Positions 47,518 through 53,571 of a stretch of DNA of 64,000 bases are shown here, piece after piece. A program made the position numbers and the translations under genes. Source of the stretch: Legionella sp. (GTDB taxonomy: Bacteria > Pseudomonadota > Gammaproteobacteria > Legionellales > Legionellaceae); contig JARLJR010000083.1 in the NCBI GenBank assembly GCA_031291095.1, forward strand, positions 1 to 64,000. Reading direction: 5' to 3'. Below the pieces are notes generated by a model. It saw nothing but the letters and a program-made list of their open reading frames with translations. It did no database searches and had not been told where the DNA came from. The first letter of the stretch is position 1. Each line of letters begins with the position of its first letter.

Positions 47518-47562
47518 TTAAACTATAGCATAGAGTGCGACTATGCTATATGTTAAGTCAAT
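47518..47562 (+). promoter_or_regulatory. Hybrid hairpin cassette (A stem, B loop)
   Basis: Perfect 10-bp stem TATAGCATAG/CTATGCTATA (47524-47533 with 47541-47550) closes the heptaloop AGTGCGA, the same loop as in cassettes at 51709 and 52659. The outer stem bases resemble family A copies 1 and 2. Confidence 0.75.
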
Positions 47563-47576
47563 TAGGAGTATGTTTA

Positions 47577-47729
47577 ATGAGTAGACAACGACTTGAAGGA
47601 ATTTGGCTCGGCTTTACCGCAGCACTTATTATCGCGTGTCTCTTATACGTGGCTTATGGTGCTGATGACGGTATATCAAAGTGCATGGAAACTCACTCAT
47701 ACGATGTGTGTTTCAGCACACTACACTAA
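47577..47729 (+). CDS. Small membrane protein
   Basis: This 50-aa protein (MSRQRLEGIWLGFTAALIIA, CLLYVAYGADDGISKCMETH) has one membrane span preceded by positive charges, and two cysteines in its probably periplasmic tail (CMETHSYDVCFSTLH). AGGAG lies 8 nt upstream. Confidence 0.6.
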   Translation: MSRQRLEGIWLGFTAALIIACLLYVAYGADDGISKCMETHSYDVCFSTLH

Positions 47730-47755
47730 TGGAGTAAAACACTTTATAAATGTAA

Positions 47756-47808
47756 TTGACTCCATGCGCTTTTTGAGCGATACTATACGGACTGAGACGA
47801 CCCTCAGT
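47756..47808 (+). promoter_or_regulatory. Possible promoter followed by a hairpin
   Basis: TTGACT (47756-47761), 17 nt, GATACT (47779-47784), then ACTGAG/CTCAGT (47791-47796 with 47803-47808) over ACGACC. It precedes the gene at 47841. The order, promoter then hairpin, resembles the PeSL idea. Confidence 0.45.
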
Positions 47809-47840
47809 GATGGAATGAAGTGTTCTGGTGGAGAATGAAT

Positions 47841-48059
47841 ATGGCTACTGCAACCAAGAAAGTTGTTGAAACTGTGTGTCTGATGTTGAGTGAGGACGAA
47901 GCATCCACACTTCAACAGCTAGTTGGTAGTATTTTGGGAGATGCTGAAAAATCACCAAGAAAGCATACCGACGCAATTTACATTGCTCTCATGAAGATTG
48001 GTATTAAACCTGCTGAACATATTATTGAAATTGAAAGTGGTTATATTAGTGTCAAGTAA
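47841..48059 (+). CDS. Hypothetical helical protein
   Basis: This 72-aa protein (MATATKKVVETVCLMLSEDE, ASTLQQLVGSILGDAEKSPR) is helical and ends with a short beta element (EHIIEIESGYISVK). GGAG lies 8 nt upstream of the ATG. Function unknown. Confidence 0.6.
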   Translation: MATATKKVVETVCLMLSEDEASTLQQLVGSILGDAEKSPRKHTDAIYIALMKIGIKPAEHIIEIESGYISVK

Positions 48060-48065
48060 ACGTGC

Positions 48066-48120
48066 CATTAGAATATGGGAATGAAATACTTCCCATATGA
48101 TATTAGCATGGTGCTAATAT
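48066..48120 (+). promoter_or_regulatory. Hairpin cassette, family C (1), double
   Basis: ATATGGGAA/TTCCCATAT (48073-48081 with 48090-48098) closes the octaloop TGAAATAC. A second stem ATATTAGCA/TGCTAATAT (48100-48108 with 48112-48120) follows at once. The pair precedes the 76-aa gene at 48136. Confidence 0.75.
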
Positions 48121-48135
48121 GACGGAGGATAAATT

Positions 48136-48366
48136 ATGCCCAAATCCAAAGAACTCAAGCGCACCGAAGCCAAGGCTCGTCGGCTCAGGGATTTCAACAA
48201 ATATCGCGAGATGGTTGCCTTTTACGCGGGCAAGGAAAGCGAAGAAGATCAGGCGCGGCTTCCCTTCTATGAGGACAAGATGGTGAAGGCGGCGGCTGGT
48301 GCCGGTGTCGACCTGAATGGCGTGAAGATTGTGGTGAAGGTGGAACGTCCCAATTACCACTTCTGA
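48136..48366 (+). CDS. Hypothetical basic protein
   Basis: This 76-aa protein (MPKSKELKRTEAKARRLRDF, YAGKESEEDQARLPFYEDKM) is very basic and helical at first and ends with a strand (VKIVVKVERPNYHF). A nucleic-acid-binding role is possible from charge alone. Confidence 0.6.
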   Translation: MPKSKELKRTEAKARRLRDFNKYREMVAFYAGKESEEDQARLPFYEDKMVKAAAGAGVDLNGVKIVVKVERPNYHF

Positions 48367-48413
48367 TTATACAGGCAAGCACAGTCAGAATGTGCTTGCT
48401 CAATATAAACAGA
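48364..48413 (+). promoter_or_regulatory. Hairpin cassette, family B (1)
   Basis: TTATA (48367-48371) pairs with TATAA (48404-48408) outside an inner stem GCAAGCACA/TGTGCTTGC (48375-48383 with 48391-48399) with loop GTCAGAA. Outer flanks TGATTATACAG and CTCAATATAA are shared with the other family B copies; the inner stem is not. Confidence 0.75.
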
Positions 48414-48424
48414 AGGAGAGTGTC

Positions 48425-48655
48425 ATGTCCAATATGTCGTATTGTAGGTTTTGTAGGTTTGAAAACACAGCGAATAATATGGCTGATTGTATAAGTGCAA
48501 TCAACGACGCCATTGACGATGGAACCAGTATAGCAGATTTTAAAAAGAATCTGAGCAGCGACTACGAACGGACAGCATTCGAGCGGTTCCTCAAGATGTG
48601 TAATGATTTTCGTGATGTTCATGATGAATGGATTGCCCTATCAAATAATAGGTGA
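48425..48655 (+). CDS. Hypothetical protein with CRFCRF motif
   Basis: This 76-aa protein starts MSNMSYCRFCRFENTANNMA, continues CISAINDAIDDGTSIADFKK and ends with a helix (AFERFLKMCNDFRDVHDEW). SNMSYCRFxNT is a start common to a family of small phage proteins of unknown function. AGGAGAGTGTC precedes the ATG. Confidence 0.65.
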   Translation: MSNMSYCRFCRFENTANNMADCISAINDAIDDGTSIADFKKNLSSDYERTAFERFLKMCNDFRDVHDEWIALSNNR

Positions 48656-48659
48656 CAAA

Positions 48660-48695
48660 TTAGAATATGGGAATGAAACACTTCCCATATGATAA
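48660..48695 (+). promoter_or_regulatory. Hairpin cassette, family C (2)
   Basis: ATATGGGAA/TTCCCATAT (48665-48673 with 48682-48690) closes TGAAACAC. It has the same stem as copy 1, with one change in the loop. Confidence 0.8.
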
Positions 48696-48715
48696 GATGT
48701 TACGGAGGATACACT

Positions 48716-48919
48716 ATGTCACCAGATCTTAAGGCTGAATTGAAAGTAATCATTAACAAAATATGGAGAGAGGATATCTTGTCCGAACCAAGAGATGATG
48801 TAATCGATATTATCAATGTCATCGTTGGAATAGGTTGTTACTATGACTTGTCTCACGTATTATACGCACATGACAAGATCGAAAAGAGGAGAGAACGTGG
48901 TGAGTTGGCCAACCGCTAA
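48716..48919 (+). CDS. Small IW-DDM-type helical protein
   Basis: This 67-aa protein (LKVIINKIWREDILSEPRDD, VIDIINVIVG, YDLSHVLYAHDKIEKRRERG) is a clear paralogue of 49081-49284, with the same order of helices and a nearly identical YDL..VLYAHDKIE end. More distant copies are at 46584 and 50691. Function unknown. Confidence 0.65.
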   Translation: MSPDLKAELKVIINKIWREDILSEPRDDVIDIINVIVGIGCYYDLSHVLYAHDKIEKRRERGELANR

Positions 48920-49067
48920 ATTCAGAATCATGGTTCGCCTAACTAACGGACTTGTGATTGAAGCGTTTACGTGGACGCGTGATGCCAAATCCGGTATCGA
49001 ACGTGCACGACGTGAAGCCAAGGAGTTTGGGTTCAATGCCTCACTGGTGTGGGCCGAGACAATCTGA
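48897..49067 (+). CDS. Hypothetical small protein (GTG start)
   Basis: This 56-aa protein starts at one of two adjacent GTG codons (48897 or 48900) with GAGGAG upstream: VVSWPTAKFRIMVRLTNG, then RDAKSGIERARREAKEFGFN and ASLVWAETI. It looks like a beta-alpha-beta module. It overlaps the preceding gene by 23 nt. Confidence 0.6.
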   Translation: MVSWPTAKFRIMVRLTNGLVIEAFTWTRDAKSGIERARREAKEFGFNASLVWAETI

Positions 49068-49080
49068 ACTGGAATAAGAT

Positions 49081-49284
49081 ATGACACCGAGTCAAAAACT
49101 GAAATTGTTCGAAGCCATCCGAGACATATGGAATGATAACTATGCACAACTACCACGCGACGATATGGTGGAGATAATTAAGGTCATAACAGGAACTCAT
49201 CCTAATGACGCAAACGTCACTTGGGGTCAACTATATGATCTAACGGATGTGCTTTACGCACATGATAAAATAGAAAGGGAATAA
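49081..49284 (+). CDS. Small IW-DDM-type helical protein
   Basis: This 67-aa protein (MTPSQKLKLFEAIRDIWNDN, LPRDDMVEIIKVITG, YDLTDVLYAHDKIERE) matches 48716-48919 along its whole length. The two flank an unrelated small gene, suggesting duplication in place. Function unknown. Confidence 0.65.
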   Translation: MTPSQKLKLFEAIRDIWNDNYAQLPRDDMVEIIKVITGTHPNDANVTWGQLYDLTDVLYAHDKIERE

Positions 49285-49293
49285 AAAAAGATC

Positions 49294-49346
49294 TTGACTC
49301 TTTACCCTATGCCCATTACAGTGTGGGCATAGTTTGAAAAGTTAAG
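49294..49346 (+). promoter_or_regulatory. Hairpin cassette, family A (12)
   Basis: TTGACT (49294-49299) lies 13 nt before the stem CTATGCCCA/TGGGCATAG (49307-49315 with 49324-49332), then TTTGAAAAGTTAA. The extra C-G pair is a further compensatory variant. Confidence 0.8.
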
Positions 49347-49355
49347 AAGGAAGCA

Positions 49356-49874
49356 ATGAAAAGAAATAATTTAGATATACAAACATTAAACGAATTGTTT
49401 ATATGTGATCCAATAAAAGGTTTATTGTTTTGGAAGTTTAGATCAGAAAAGTTTAAAACATGGAATACGAGATATGCAGGTCATATTGCTGGTTATGAAA
49501 CACCTAGTAACTATATAATTGTTACTGTTTGTAAAAAGCATTATTATGCACATAGAATTATTTGGGCAATAACTTACGGTTACTGGCCAGATGTTGATAT
49601 AGACCATAAAGATGGAATTGGCACTCATAATTGGATTGGTAATTTACGGGAAGCGACAGTAGCAGAAAATGGTCAAAATCAAACTTTACATTGCAATAAC
49701 ACTTCAGGTTATACTGGAGTAACATATGACAAATGTACTAACAAATGGAGATCAATAATTCAAGTAAACAAACAAATACATCAACTTGGTTATTTTGATA
49801 ATCCAGAAGATGGTTATAAAGCATATCTTGAAGCAAAGGGGAAACTACATAAATTTCAACCAATACCAAGATAA
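49356..49874 (+). CDS. HNH homing endonuclease with AP2 domain
   Basis: This 172-aa protein has an N-terminal region (LFICDPIKGLLFWKFRSEKF), an HNH nuclease core (DIDHKDGIGTHNWIGNLREA, then ENGQNQ) and a C-terminal AP2 DNA-binding domain (SGYTGVTYDKCTNKWRSIIQ, LGYFDNPEDGYKAYLEAKGK). This is the usual layout of free-standing phage HNH endonucleases. The gene is much more AT-rich than the regulator behind it and lies between two cassettes, as a mobile insertion would. Confidence 0.85.
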   Translation: MKRNNLDIQTLNELFICDPIKGLLFWKFRSEKFKTWNTRYAGHIAGYETPSNYIIVTVCKKHYYAHRIIWAITYGYWPDVDIDHKDGIGTHNWIGNLREATVAENGQNQTLHCNNTSGYTGVTYDKCTNKWRSIIQVNKQIHQLGYFDNPEDGYKAYLEAKGKLHKFQPIPR

Positions 49875-49877
49875 CTA

Positions 49878-49927
49878 TTGACTTTCTAGGCTATAAACAT
49901 ATAATAGTGTTTATAGATGGGAAGTTA
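49878..49927 (+). promoter_or_regulatory. Promoter inside a hairpin cassette, family A (13)
   Basis: TTGACT (49878-49883), 16 nt, TATAAT (49900-49905). The stem CTATAAACA/TGTTTATAG (49891-49899 with 49908-49916) encloses the -10 box in its loop, and TGGGAAGTTAA follows. It shows how an early promoter and a stem-loop can overlap. It drives the regulator at 49979. Confidence 0.7.
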
Positions 49928-49978
49928 ATGTGACAACCCAAATAGCCATATTTGGCTTATTTATGATGGAGAATATAA

Positions 49979-50623
49979 ATGCTTAATCTTTCTGAACTGA
50001 CCAATGCCCAGCTCGTGTCCATTTACAACACGGCGTCGGAAACCCCGCTGGCCACCAAGAAGTTTCGCGATCACACCACGGCGGTGGAGCGCGTTGGAAA
50101 GCTGCTGAACGAAAAGGAGATGACAGTCATGGGTACGGTCGAAGAGTTTGAAGTGGTTACGCTGAATTCGCTGGCCTTTGGCGCAGTGGTCAACGAGGAA
50201 GACACGGTCGAGCCGGAAGGTACGGAAGAAGTGGCGCTGGAAGCCGAATCGGAAGCCACTACCGAGCTGGAACCCGCTGCCATCGAAGTGACGGCGGAAC
50301 AGGCGGAAGCGCTGGATGCGGCGGCGGAAGCCAAGGTTGTGAAGCGTCGGACGGGAACCAAACTGGAGCGGCTGACGCAGCTTCTGGACCGCCGCGAAGG
50401 CATCACGAACGAGGAAGCCAAGGTCGAATTCGGATGGCCCGCGATTTCCATCAAGACGATGGCGCGCAACATGGGGCTGGAACTTCAGATGCGTAAGGAA
50501 GGACGTGAGAAGCGTTACTTCTTGGCCAGCGTCGACCTGAGCGAGCCGGTGGCGGAACAGGAAGAAGTGAGCGAAGCGGTTCGCGCGGAAGTGGAAGCCG
50601 AAGCTGACGAGTCCAGCAACTGA
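49979..50623 (+). CDS. DUF3489-like winged-helix regulator, long paralogue
   Basis: This 214-aa protein has an N-terminal domain (MLNLSELTNAQLVSIYNTAS, TTAVERVGKLLNEKEMTVMG), an acidic Ala/Glu-rich linker and a winged-helix domain (TKLERLTQLLDRREGITNEE, EFGWPAISIKTMARNMG, KEGREKRYF) with an acidic tail. The core equals that of 42333-42755, with 32 identical consecutive bases. The DNA is GC-rich. A role as DNA-binding regulator of the early block is inferred. Confidence 0.65.
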   Translation: MLNLSELTNAQLVSIYNTASETPLATKKFRDHTTAVERVGKLLNEKEMTVMGTVEEFEVVTLNSLAFGAVVNEEDTVEPEGTEEVALEAESEATTELEPAAIEVTAEQAEALDAAAEAKVVKRRTGTKLERLTQLLDRREGITNEEAKVEFGWPAISIKTMARNMGLELQMRKEGREKRYFLASVDLSEPVAEQEEVSEAVRAEVEAEADESSN

Positions 50624-50676
50624 TTGACTGACTAATCCTATGCCATCCTCCGGGGTGGCATAGTGTGGACAGTTAC
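50624..50676 (+). promoter_or_regulatory. Hairpin cassette, family A (14)
   Basis: TTGACT (50624-50629) lies 14 nt before the stem CTATGCCA/TGGCATAG (50638-50645 with 50656-50663), extended by CC/GG pairs, then TGTGGACAGTTA. Confidence 0.8.
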
Positions 50677-50690
50677 TCAAGGAGCGTATT

Positions 50691-50945
50691 ATGCCTAATA
50701 CGGTGGAACAGTATCTGCTCGATGATTTGGCTAAAGTCATCGACGCAATATGGCGAAACAATATGGATGATATGGATGATAATTCACCTACGGGTGATAT
50801 GGATTATAATTCACCTACGGATGATATGATCGGGATCATTAAAACAATAATAAGTTTTAATGATCACTCAAATAGAGTTTCATGTTATGGTATTCGTGAC
50901 ATTGAAAGCGCAATCCAGTCCATACAGGAAGAACGTCATGCTTAG
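50691..50945 (+). CDS. Small IW-DDM-type helical protein (divergent)
   Basis: This 84-aa protein (LDDLAKVIDAIWRNNMDDMD, then DDMIGIIKTIIS and YGIRDIESAIQSIQ) has the layout of 48716 and 49081 with an acidic insert made by a short DNA duplication (ATGGATRATAATTCACCTACGG twice, 50764-50820). Function unknown. Confidence 0.55.
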   Translation: MPNTVEQYLLDDLAKVIDAIWRNNMDDMDDNSPTGDMDYNSPTDDMIGIIKTIISFNDHSNRVSCYGIRDIESAIQSIQEERHA

Positions 50946-51174
50946 AACCGTGTACAATATCGACAAGCTTCGCATCAAGCGCGAATTGAACCACTTCCTC
51001 GTTGAGAACAACGAACGACTTTGTACTTATGAGGATGTGGAAAAGCTGGTCGACGCATACCATAGGGATGACATTCCTTTTGGTGTGGATGATTTGGGGT
51101 ATGACCTGATTTCCGCTCGACAGGCCCATAGGCTTCTGGAAGATCATCTCAAGCTGCCCGTGATTCAGCGGTGA
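50938..51174 (+). CDS. Hypothetical protein
   Basis: This 78-aa protein (MLRTVYNIDKLRIKRELNHF, EDVEKLVDAYHRDDIPFGVD, ISARQAHRLLEDHLKL) is helical and charged. It overlaps the previous gene by 8 nt and has GGAAG upstream. No family recognised. Confidence 0.6.
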   Translation: MLRTVYNIDKLRIKRELNHFLVENNERLCTYEDVEKLVDAYHRDDIPFGVDDLGYDLISARQAHRLLEDHLKLPVIQR

Positions 51175-51220
51175 TTATATAAGGTGGGCTTGAAACACGG
51201 CCCACTCCATATAACCACAG
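51173..51220 (+). promoter_or_regulatory. Hairpin cassette, family B flanks with C loop
   Basis: Family B flanks (GATTATATAA and CCATATAACCA) surround a stem GTGGGCT/GGCCCAC (51184-51190 with 51199-51205) that closes TGAAACAC, the loop of family C. This copy is direct evidence that flanks and loops are exchanged. Confidence 0.75.
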
Positions 51221-51240
51221 GTGAAAGGAAGGAATGTGTC

Positions 51241-51471
51241 ATGGCAGAAATGTATGACATTGAGGTGTTCAAGAAAAGAAAGCTTGTCAACAAAGTGTTA
51301 GGTGCTTTGGTGAGACATCCTGCTTCTTATAATGAAGTTGCCAATGCAATTGACAAGAACTACCATGACATAGCTAAAAAAGATTACAGCGCCATCGACT
51401 TAGGTAACACAATCCTTTCATATAGGGATTATCCTAACGGGGATGGCATCAAACGAAACTGGAATCCCTAA
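51241..51471 (+). CDS. Hypothetical protein
   Basis: This 76-aa protein (MAEMYDIEVFKKRKLVNKVL, ALVRHPASYNEVANAIDKNY) is basic and helical. AAGGAAGGAATGTGTC precedes the ATG, a spacing used by several genes here. No family recognised. Confidence 0.6.
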   Translation: MAEMYDIEVFKKRKLVNKVLGALVRHPASYNEVANAIDKNYHDIAKKDYSAIDLGNTILSYRDYPNGDGIKRNWNP

Positions 51472-51487
51472 GAAATAGGAGGTGGAC

Positions 51488-51700
51488 GTGAAGTTTCATA
51501 AGTTTTACAGTGTCCTCATCAAACATAAGGACACTCTCATCGAGACTATCATCTTCGCGCCAAGTCCAAAGGAAGCCGCCAAACAGGCGTGTGAACTGGA
51601 AGGATGTCCACGGAGTTCGGTGATTTCCACCAAGGAATGGGTTAAGCCAGTTAATGGGTGGGTTCCTGCAAAATATAGGAACGAAGCAAATAACACCTGA
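51488..51700 (+). CDS. Hypothetical small protein (GTG start)
   Basis: This 70-aa protein (VKFHKFYSVLIKHKDTLIET, FAPSPKEAAKQACELEGCPR, STKEWVKPVNGW) is a beta-alpha-beta type module in which a SPKEAAKQA helix follows two strands, a pattern frequent in small phage proteins. GTG at 51488 is used because AGGAGG lies 5 nt upstream. Confidence 0.6.
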   Translation: MKFHKFYSVLIKHKDTLIETIIFAPSPKEAAKQACELEGCPRSSVISTKEWVKPVNGWVPAKYRNEANNT

Positions 51701-51746
51701 TTATACAGGAAGCATGGAGTGCGACCATGCTTCTCAATATAACCAG
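51698..51746 (+). promoter_or_regulatory. Hairpin cassette, family B (3)
   Basis: Outer TTATA/TATAA, inner stem GAAGCATGG/CCATGCTTC (51709-51717 with 51725-51733), heptaloop AGTGCGA, then CTCAATATAACCAG. It is identical over about 49 bp to 52648-52696. Confidence 0.8.
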
Positions 51747-51758
51747 AGGAGTTCTATA

Positions 51759-51956
51759 ATGACACAGCAGAGAGTTTTAATCTCCAATGAATATTGGGGA
51801 GAAGGTGATGGCGTCGATGACTACGAAGTCGTTGCTGTAACGGAATACCACGGAATCAACGTCATTACGTTCCATGACGTCTTGACTGACACTTACTGTG
51901 CTATTTCGGAGACAGGTGATTATTTCATCGGGTTTATGTCTCAGCCACAAGTCTAA
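51759..51956 (+). CDS. Hypothetical beta-rich protein
   Basis: This 65-aa protein (MTQQRVLISNEYWGEGDGVD, EVVAVTEYHGINVITFHDVL) is predicted as a small beta barrel. AGGAG lies 9 nt upstream. Function unknown. Confidence 0.6.
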   Translation: MTQQRVLISNEYWGEGDGVDDYEVVAVTEYHGINVITFHDVLTDTYCAISETGDYFIGFMSQPQV

Positions 51957-51967
51957 GGATAATTGAT

Positions 51968-52078
51968 ATGCTGTTAACATTCGTTGGCATACTAATCTTG
52001 ATCGTATATGCCATTATCCTTGTTATGAATGTGGTCAAACCAATTGTTGATGAAGCAGGAGAAAGATATGACAACTGA
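51968..52078 (+). CDS. Tiny membrane peptide
   Basis: A 36-aa frame (MLLTFVGILILIVYAIILVM, NVVKPIVDEAGERYDN) has one membrane span and a polar tail. AAGGA precedes the ATG, and the next gene starts inside its last codons. It belongs to the group of tiny membrane peptides in this genome. Confidence 0.6.
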   Translation: MLLTFVGILILIVYAIILVMNVVKPIVDEAGERYDN

Positions 52079-52280
52079 ATGCCATGACGTCGCCATGAAT
52101 ATCTGGCGAGAGGAACAGATGGTTGGCCATGCGGAAAAGCTGGTCAAGTTTGAATATGCGAAGCGTATTGTTGACAACTTTATGCTTCTGGAAGATCATC
52201 ACACCAAGCTCTGTGTCGCTTGGGAGCTTTATAAACAGGCTCGGTGTGAATTTGATGGTGTCTGCAACCTTGGAGCGTAA
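52068..52280 (+). CDS. Hypothetical helical protein
   Basis: This 70-aa protein (MTTECHDVAMNIWREEQMVG, AEKLVKFEYAKRIVDNFMLL) is helical with three cysteines. AGGAG lies 6 nt upstream. No family recognised. Confidence 0.6.
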   Translation: MTTECHDVAMNIWREEQMVGHAEKLVKFEYAKRIVDNFMLLEDHHTKLCVAWELYKQARCEFDGVCNLGA

Positions 52281-52281
52281 C

Positions 52282-52650
52282 ATGACGACTTTTACCGGAA
52301 ATGGCCAGACCTTTATCTCCCACATTTATGATTACACCGAAGATTATTTGGCAGAGAATCTGACACGAGTGACTGCAGCCGATCTTGGTCTCAGCGAACG
52401 GTGTGGTAATGCATTTTTTGTGGATGAAACGACAATTGTCGTCAAATATCGAAATGATCGACTGTTTCGAACATATGCTGGTCTGGAAGACATTCAGACC
52501 TCAGATCGAAAGGTGATTTGTGGGTGGGTGTTTTACCCCAGAGTCGAATCTCGTATTGACACGATGTTGACTTATTATGAAGGTCGACAGCGTCTTGTAG
52601 AAACTGGTGCACTTCCGCCCACGCAGACCGAATTCGACGTCGAAGACTGA
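52282..52650 (+). CDS. Hypothetical protein
   Basis: This 122-aa protein (MTTFTGNGQTFISHIYDYTE, CGNAFFVDETTIVVKYRNDR, RTYAGLEDIQTSDRKVICGW) looks alpha/beta with an acidic C-terminal tail (TQTEFDVED). GGAG lies upstream. Function unknown. Confidence 0.6.
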   Translation: MTTFTGNGQTFISHIYDYTEDYLAENLTRVTAADLGLSERCGNAFFVDETTIVVKYRNDRLFRTYAGLEDIQTSDRKVICGWVFYPRVESRIDTMLTYYEGRQRLVETGALPPTQTEFDVED

Positions 52651-52696
52651 TTATACAGGAAGCATGGAGTGCGACCATGCTTCTCAATATAACCAG
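52648..52696 (+). promoter_or_regulatory. Hairpin cassette, family B (4)
   Basis: This copy is identical to 51698-51746 over about 49 bp: stem GAAGCATGG/CCATGCTTC (52659-52667 with 52675-52683), loop AGTGCGA. The genes before and after differ, so the cassette itself has been copied. Confidence 0.85.
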
Positions 52697-52708
52697 TGGA
52701 GATTGATT

Positions 52709-52888
52709 ATGTGGTTATGTACAGTTTATTACGACAGTTGGGACGACTGTGTCGCTGAACAGCTTCTCTTTGGTAACTTTGAAGCTGCAGAAGAATTTGC
52801 TAAAAAGGCAAAATTGTTCCTGAATCGTGGAGAAACTTATATTATGGGCGGTGCGACCTATCGTATAAGGTTTATTCGGAAAGGATAA
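52709..52888 (+). CDS. Hypothetical small protein
   Basis: This 59-aa protein (MWLCTVYYDSWDDCVAEQLL, FEAAEEFAKKAKLFLNRGET, YRIRFIRKG) is a beta-alpha-beta module with FEAAEEFAKKA helix, similar in layout to 51488-51700. GGAG lies 6 nt upstream. Confidence 0.6.
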   Translation: MWLCTVYYDSWDDCVAEQLLFGNFEAAEEFAKKAKLFLNRGETYIMGGATYRIRFIRKG

Positions 52889-52892
52889 TTTT

Positions 52893-53126
52893 ATGGCTTA
52901 TGATGAAGACTGGTGCAGCCATATCTATGTGGCCAATCATCCACGTTTCCTTTATGAACGCATAAAGACCAACGTAAAAGAAAGTGGTGCAAGATATAAC
53001 TGCATTCGTGTGTGTGAGGTGTGGACCGATAACGAAAAAATGTTTCATCGCCTGATTGACAAATGGAATAGGATGGGAGAAGGTTCCCCATCAGGAATTA
53101 GGTGGAAATACAGAGCAATCGACTGA
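52893..53126 (+). CDS. Hypothetical protein
   Basis: This 77-aa protein (MAYDEDWCSHIYVANHPRFL, RIKTNVKESGARYNCIRVCE, FHRLIDKWNRMGEGSPSGIR) mixes strands and helices and has three cysteines. It follows the previous gene by 4 nt. No family recognised. Confidence 0.6.
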   Translation: MAYDEDWCSHIYVANHPRFLYERIKTNVKESGARYNCIRVCEVWTDNEKMFHRLIDKWNRMGEGSPSGIRWKYRAID

Positions 53127-53129
53127 ATT

Positions 53130-53200
53130 ATATAAAGGACGCGTCCAAGTAACAAAGATAATCTATCTTGTTGACTCTCGGCGCGTCTCATTATATAATA
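53130..53200 (+). promoter_or_regulatory. B-like long hairpin containing a promoter
   Basis: ATTATATAA and GACGCG on the left can pair with CGCGTC and TTATATAAT on the right across about 40 nt. Inside and at its end lie TTGACT (53171-53176), a 17-nt spacer and TATAAT (53194-53199), a near-perfect sigma70 promoter for the gene at 53233. The palindrome GGACGCGTCC lies in the left part. Confidence 0.65.
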
Positions 53201-53232
53201 ACATACGATGGAATAAGGAAGGATGTGTTCCA

Positions 53233-53571
53233 ATGATAGTCCATGACATTGTTGTTGAGACGAAAGGATATGATGGATACATTTTCATCGAATCCGCTTT
53301 TGCTCGGAAGGGTTGTCCAGAACCTGGATGGTTCATCTTCGCCAGAAATGGTGAAAAGTATGGACGAGGTCTTGAGACAGGAAAAGGAAATTACATTAAA
53401 ATGGTGGCGTGGCCGAACCTGCCGCTGCGTCATATGAAACATTATAATGGTTTGGTAAAGCGTGGGTTCAAGTCTCGTAAGGCAGCGCTGGCCGCAATGG
53501 AACAGCTCTGTTACGATGGAATTCTTTTAATAGGAGTGGAAAATGCACGTCGCAACTCGACAGAAGATTGA
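53233..53571 (+). CDS. Hypothetical protein
   Basis: This 112-aa protein (MIVHDIVVETKGYDGYIFIE, GWFIFARNGEKYGRGLETGK, LVKRGFKSRKAALAAMEQLC) looks alpha/beta with a basic C-terminal helix (RKAALAAMEQL). ATG at 53233 is preferred over 53224 for spacing from AAGGAAGG. It has its own strong promoter. Confidence 0.6.
   Translation: MIVHDIVVETKGYDGYIFIESAFARKGCPEPGWFIFARNGEKYGRGLETGKGNYIKMVAWPNLPLRHMKHYNGLVKRGFKSRKAALAAMEQLCYDGILLIGVENARRNSTED

Noticed and set aside
42498-50480. The two winged-helix genes as ends of a transposon or attachment sites
   Set aside because: The shared sequence is coding, in direct orientation and limited to the conserved DNA-binding core; no terminal inverted repeats or transposase are present.
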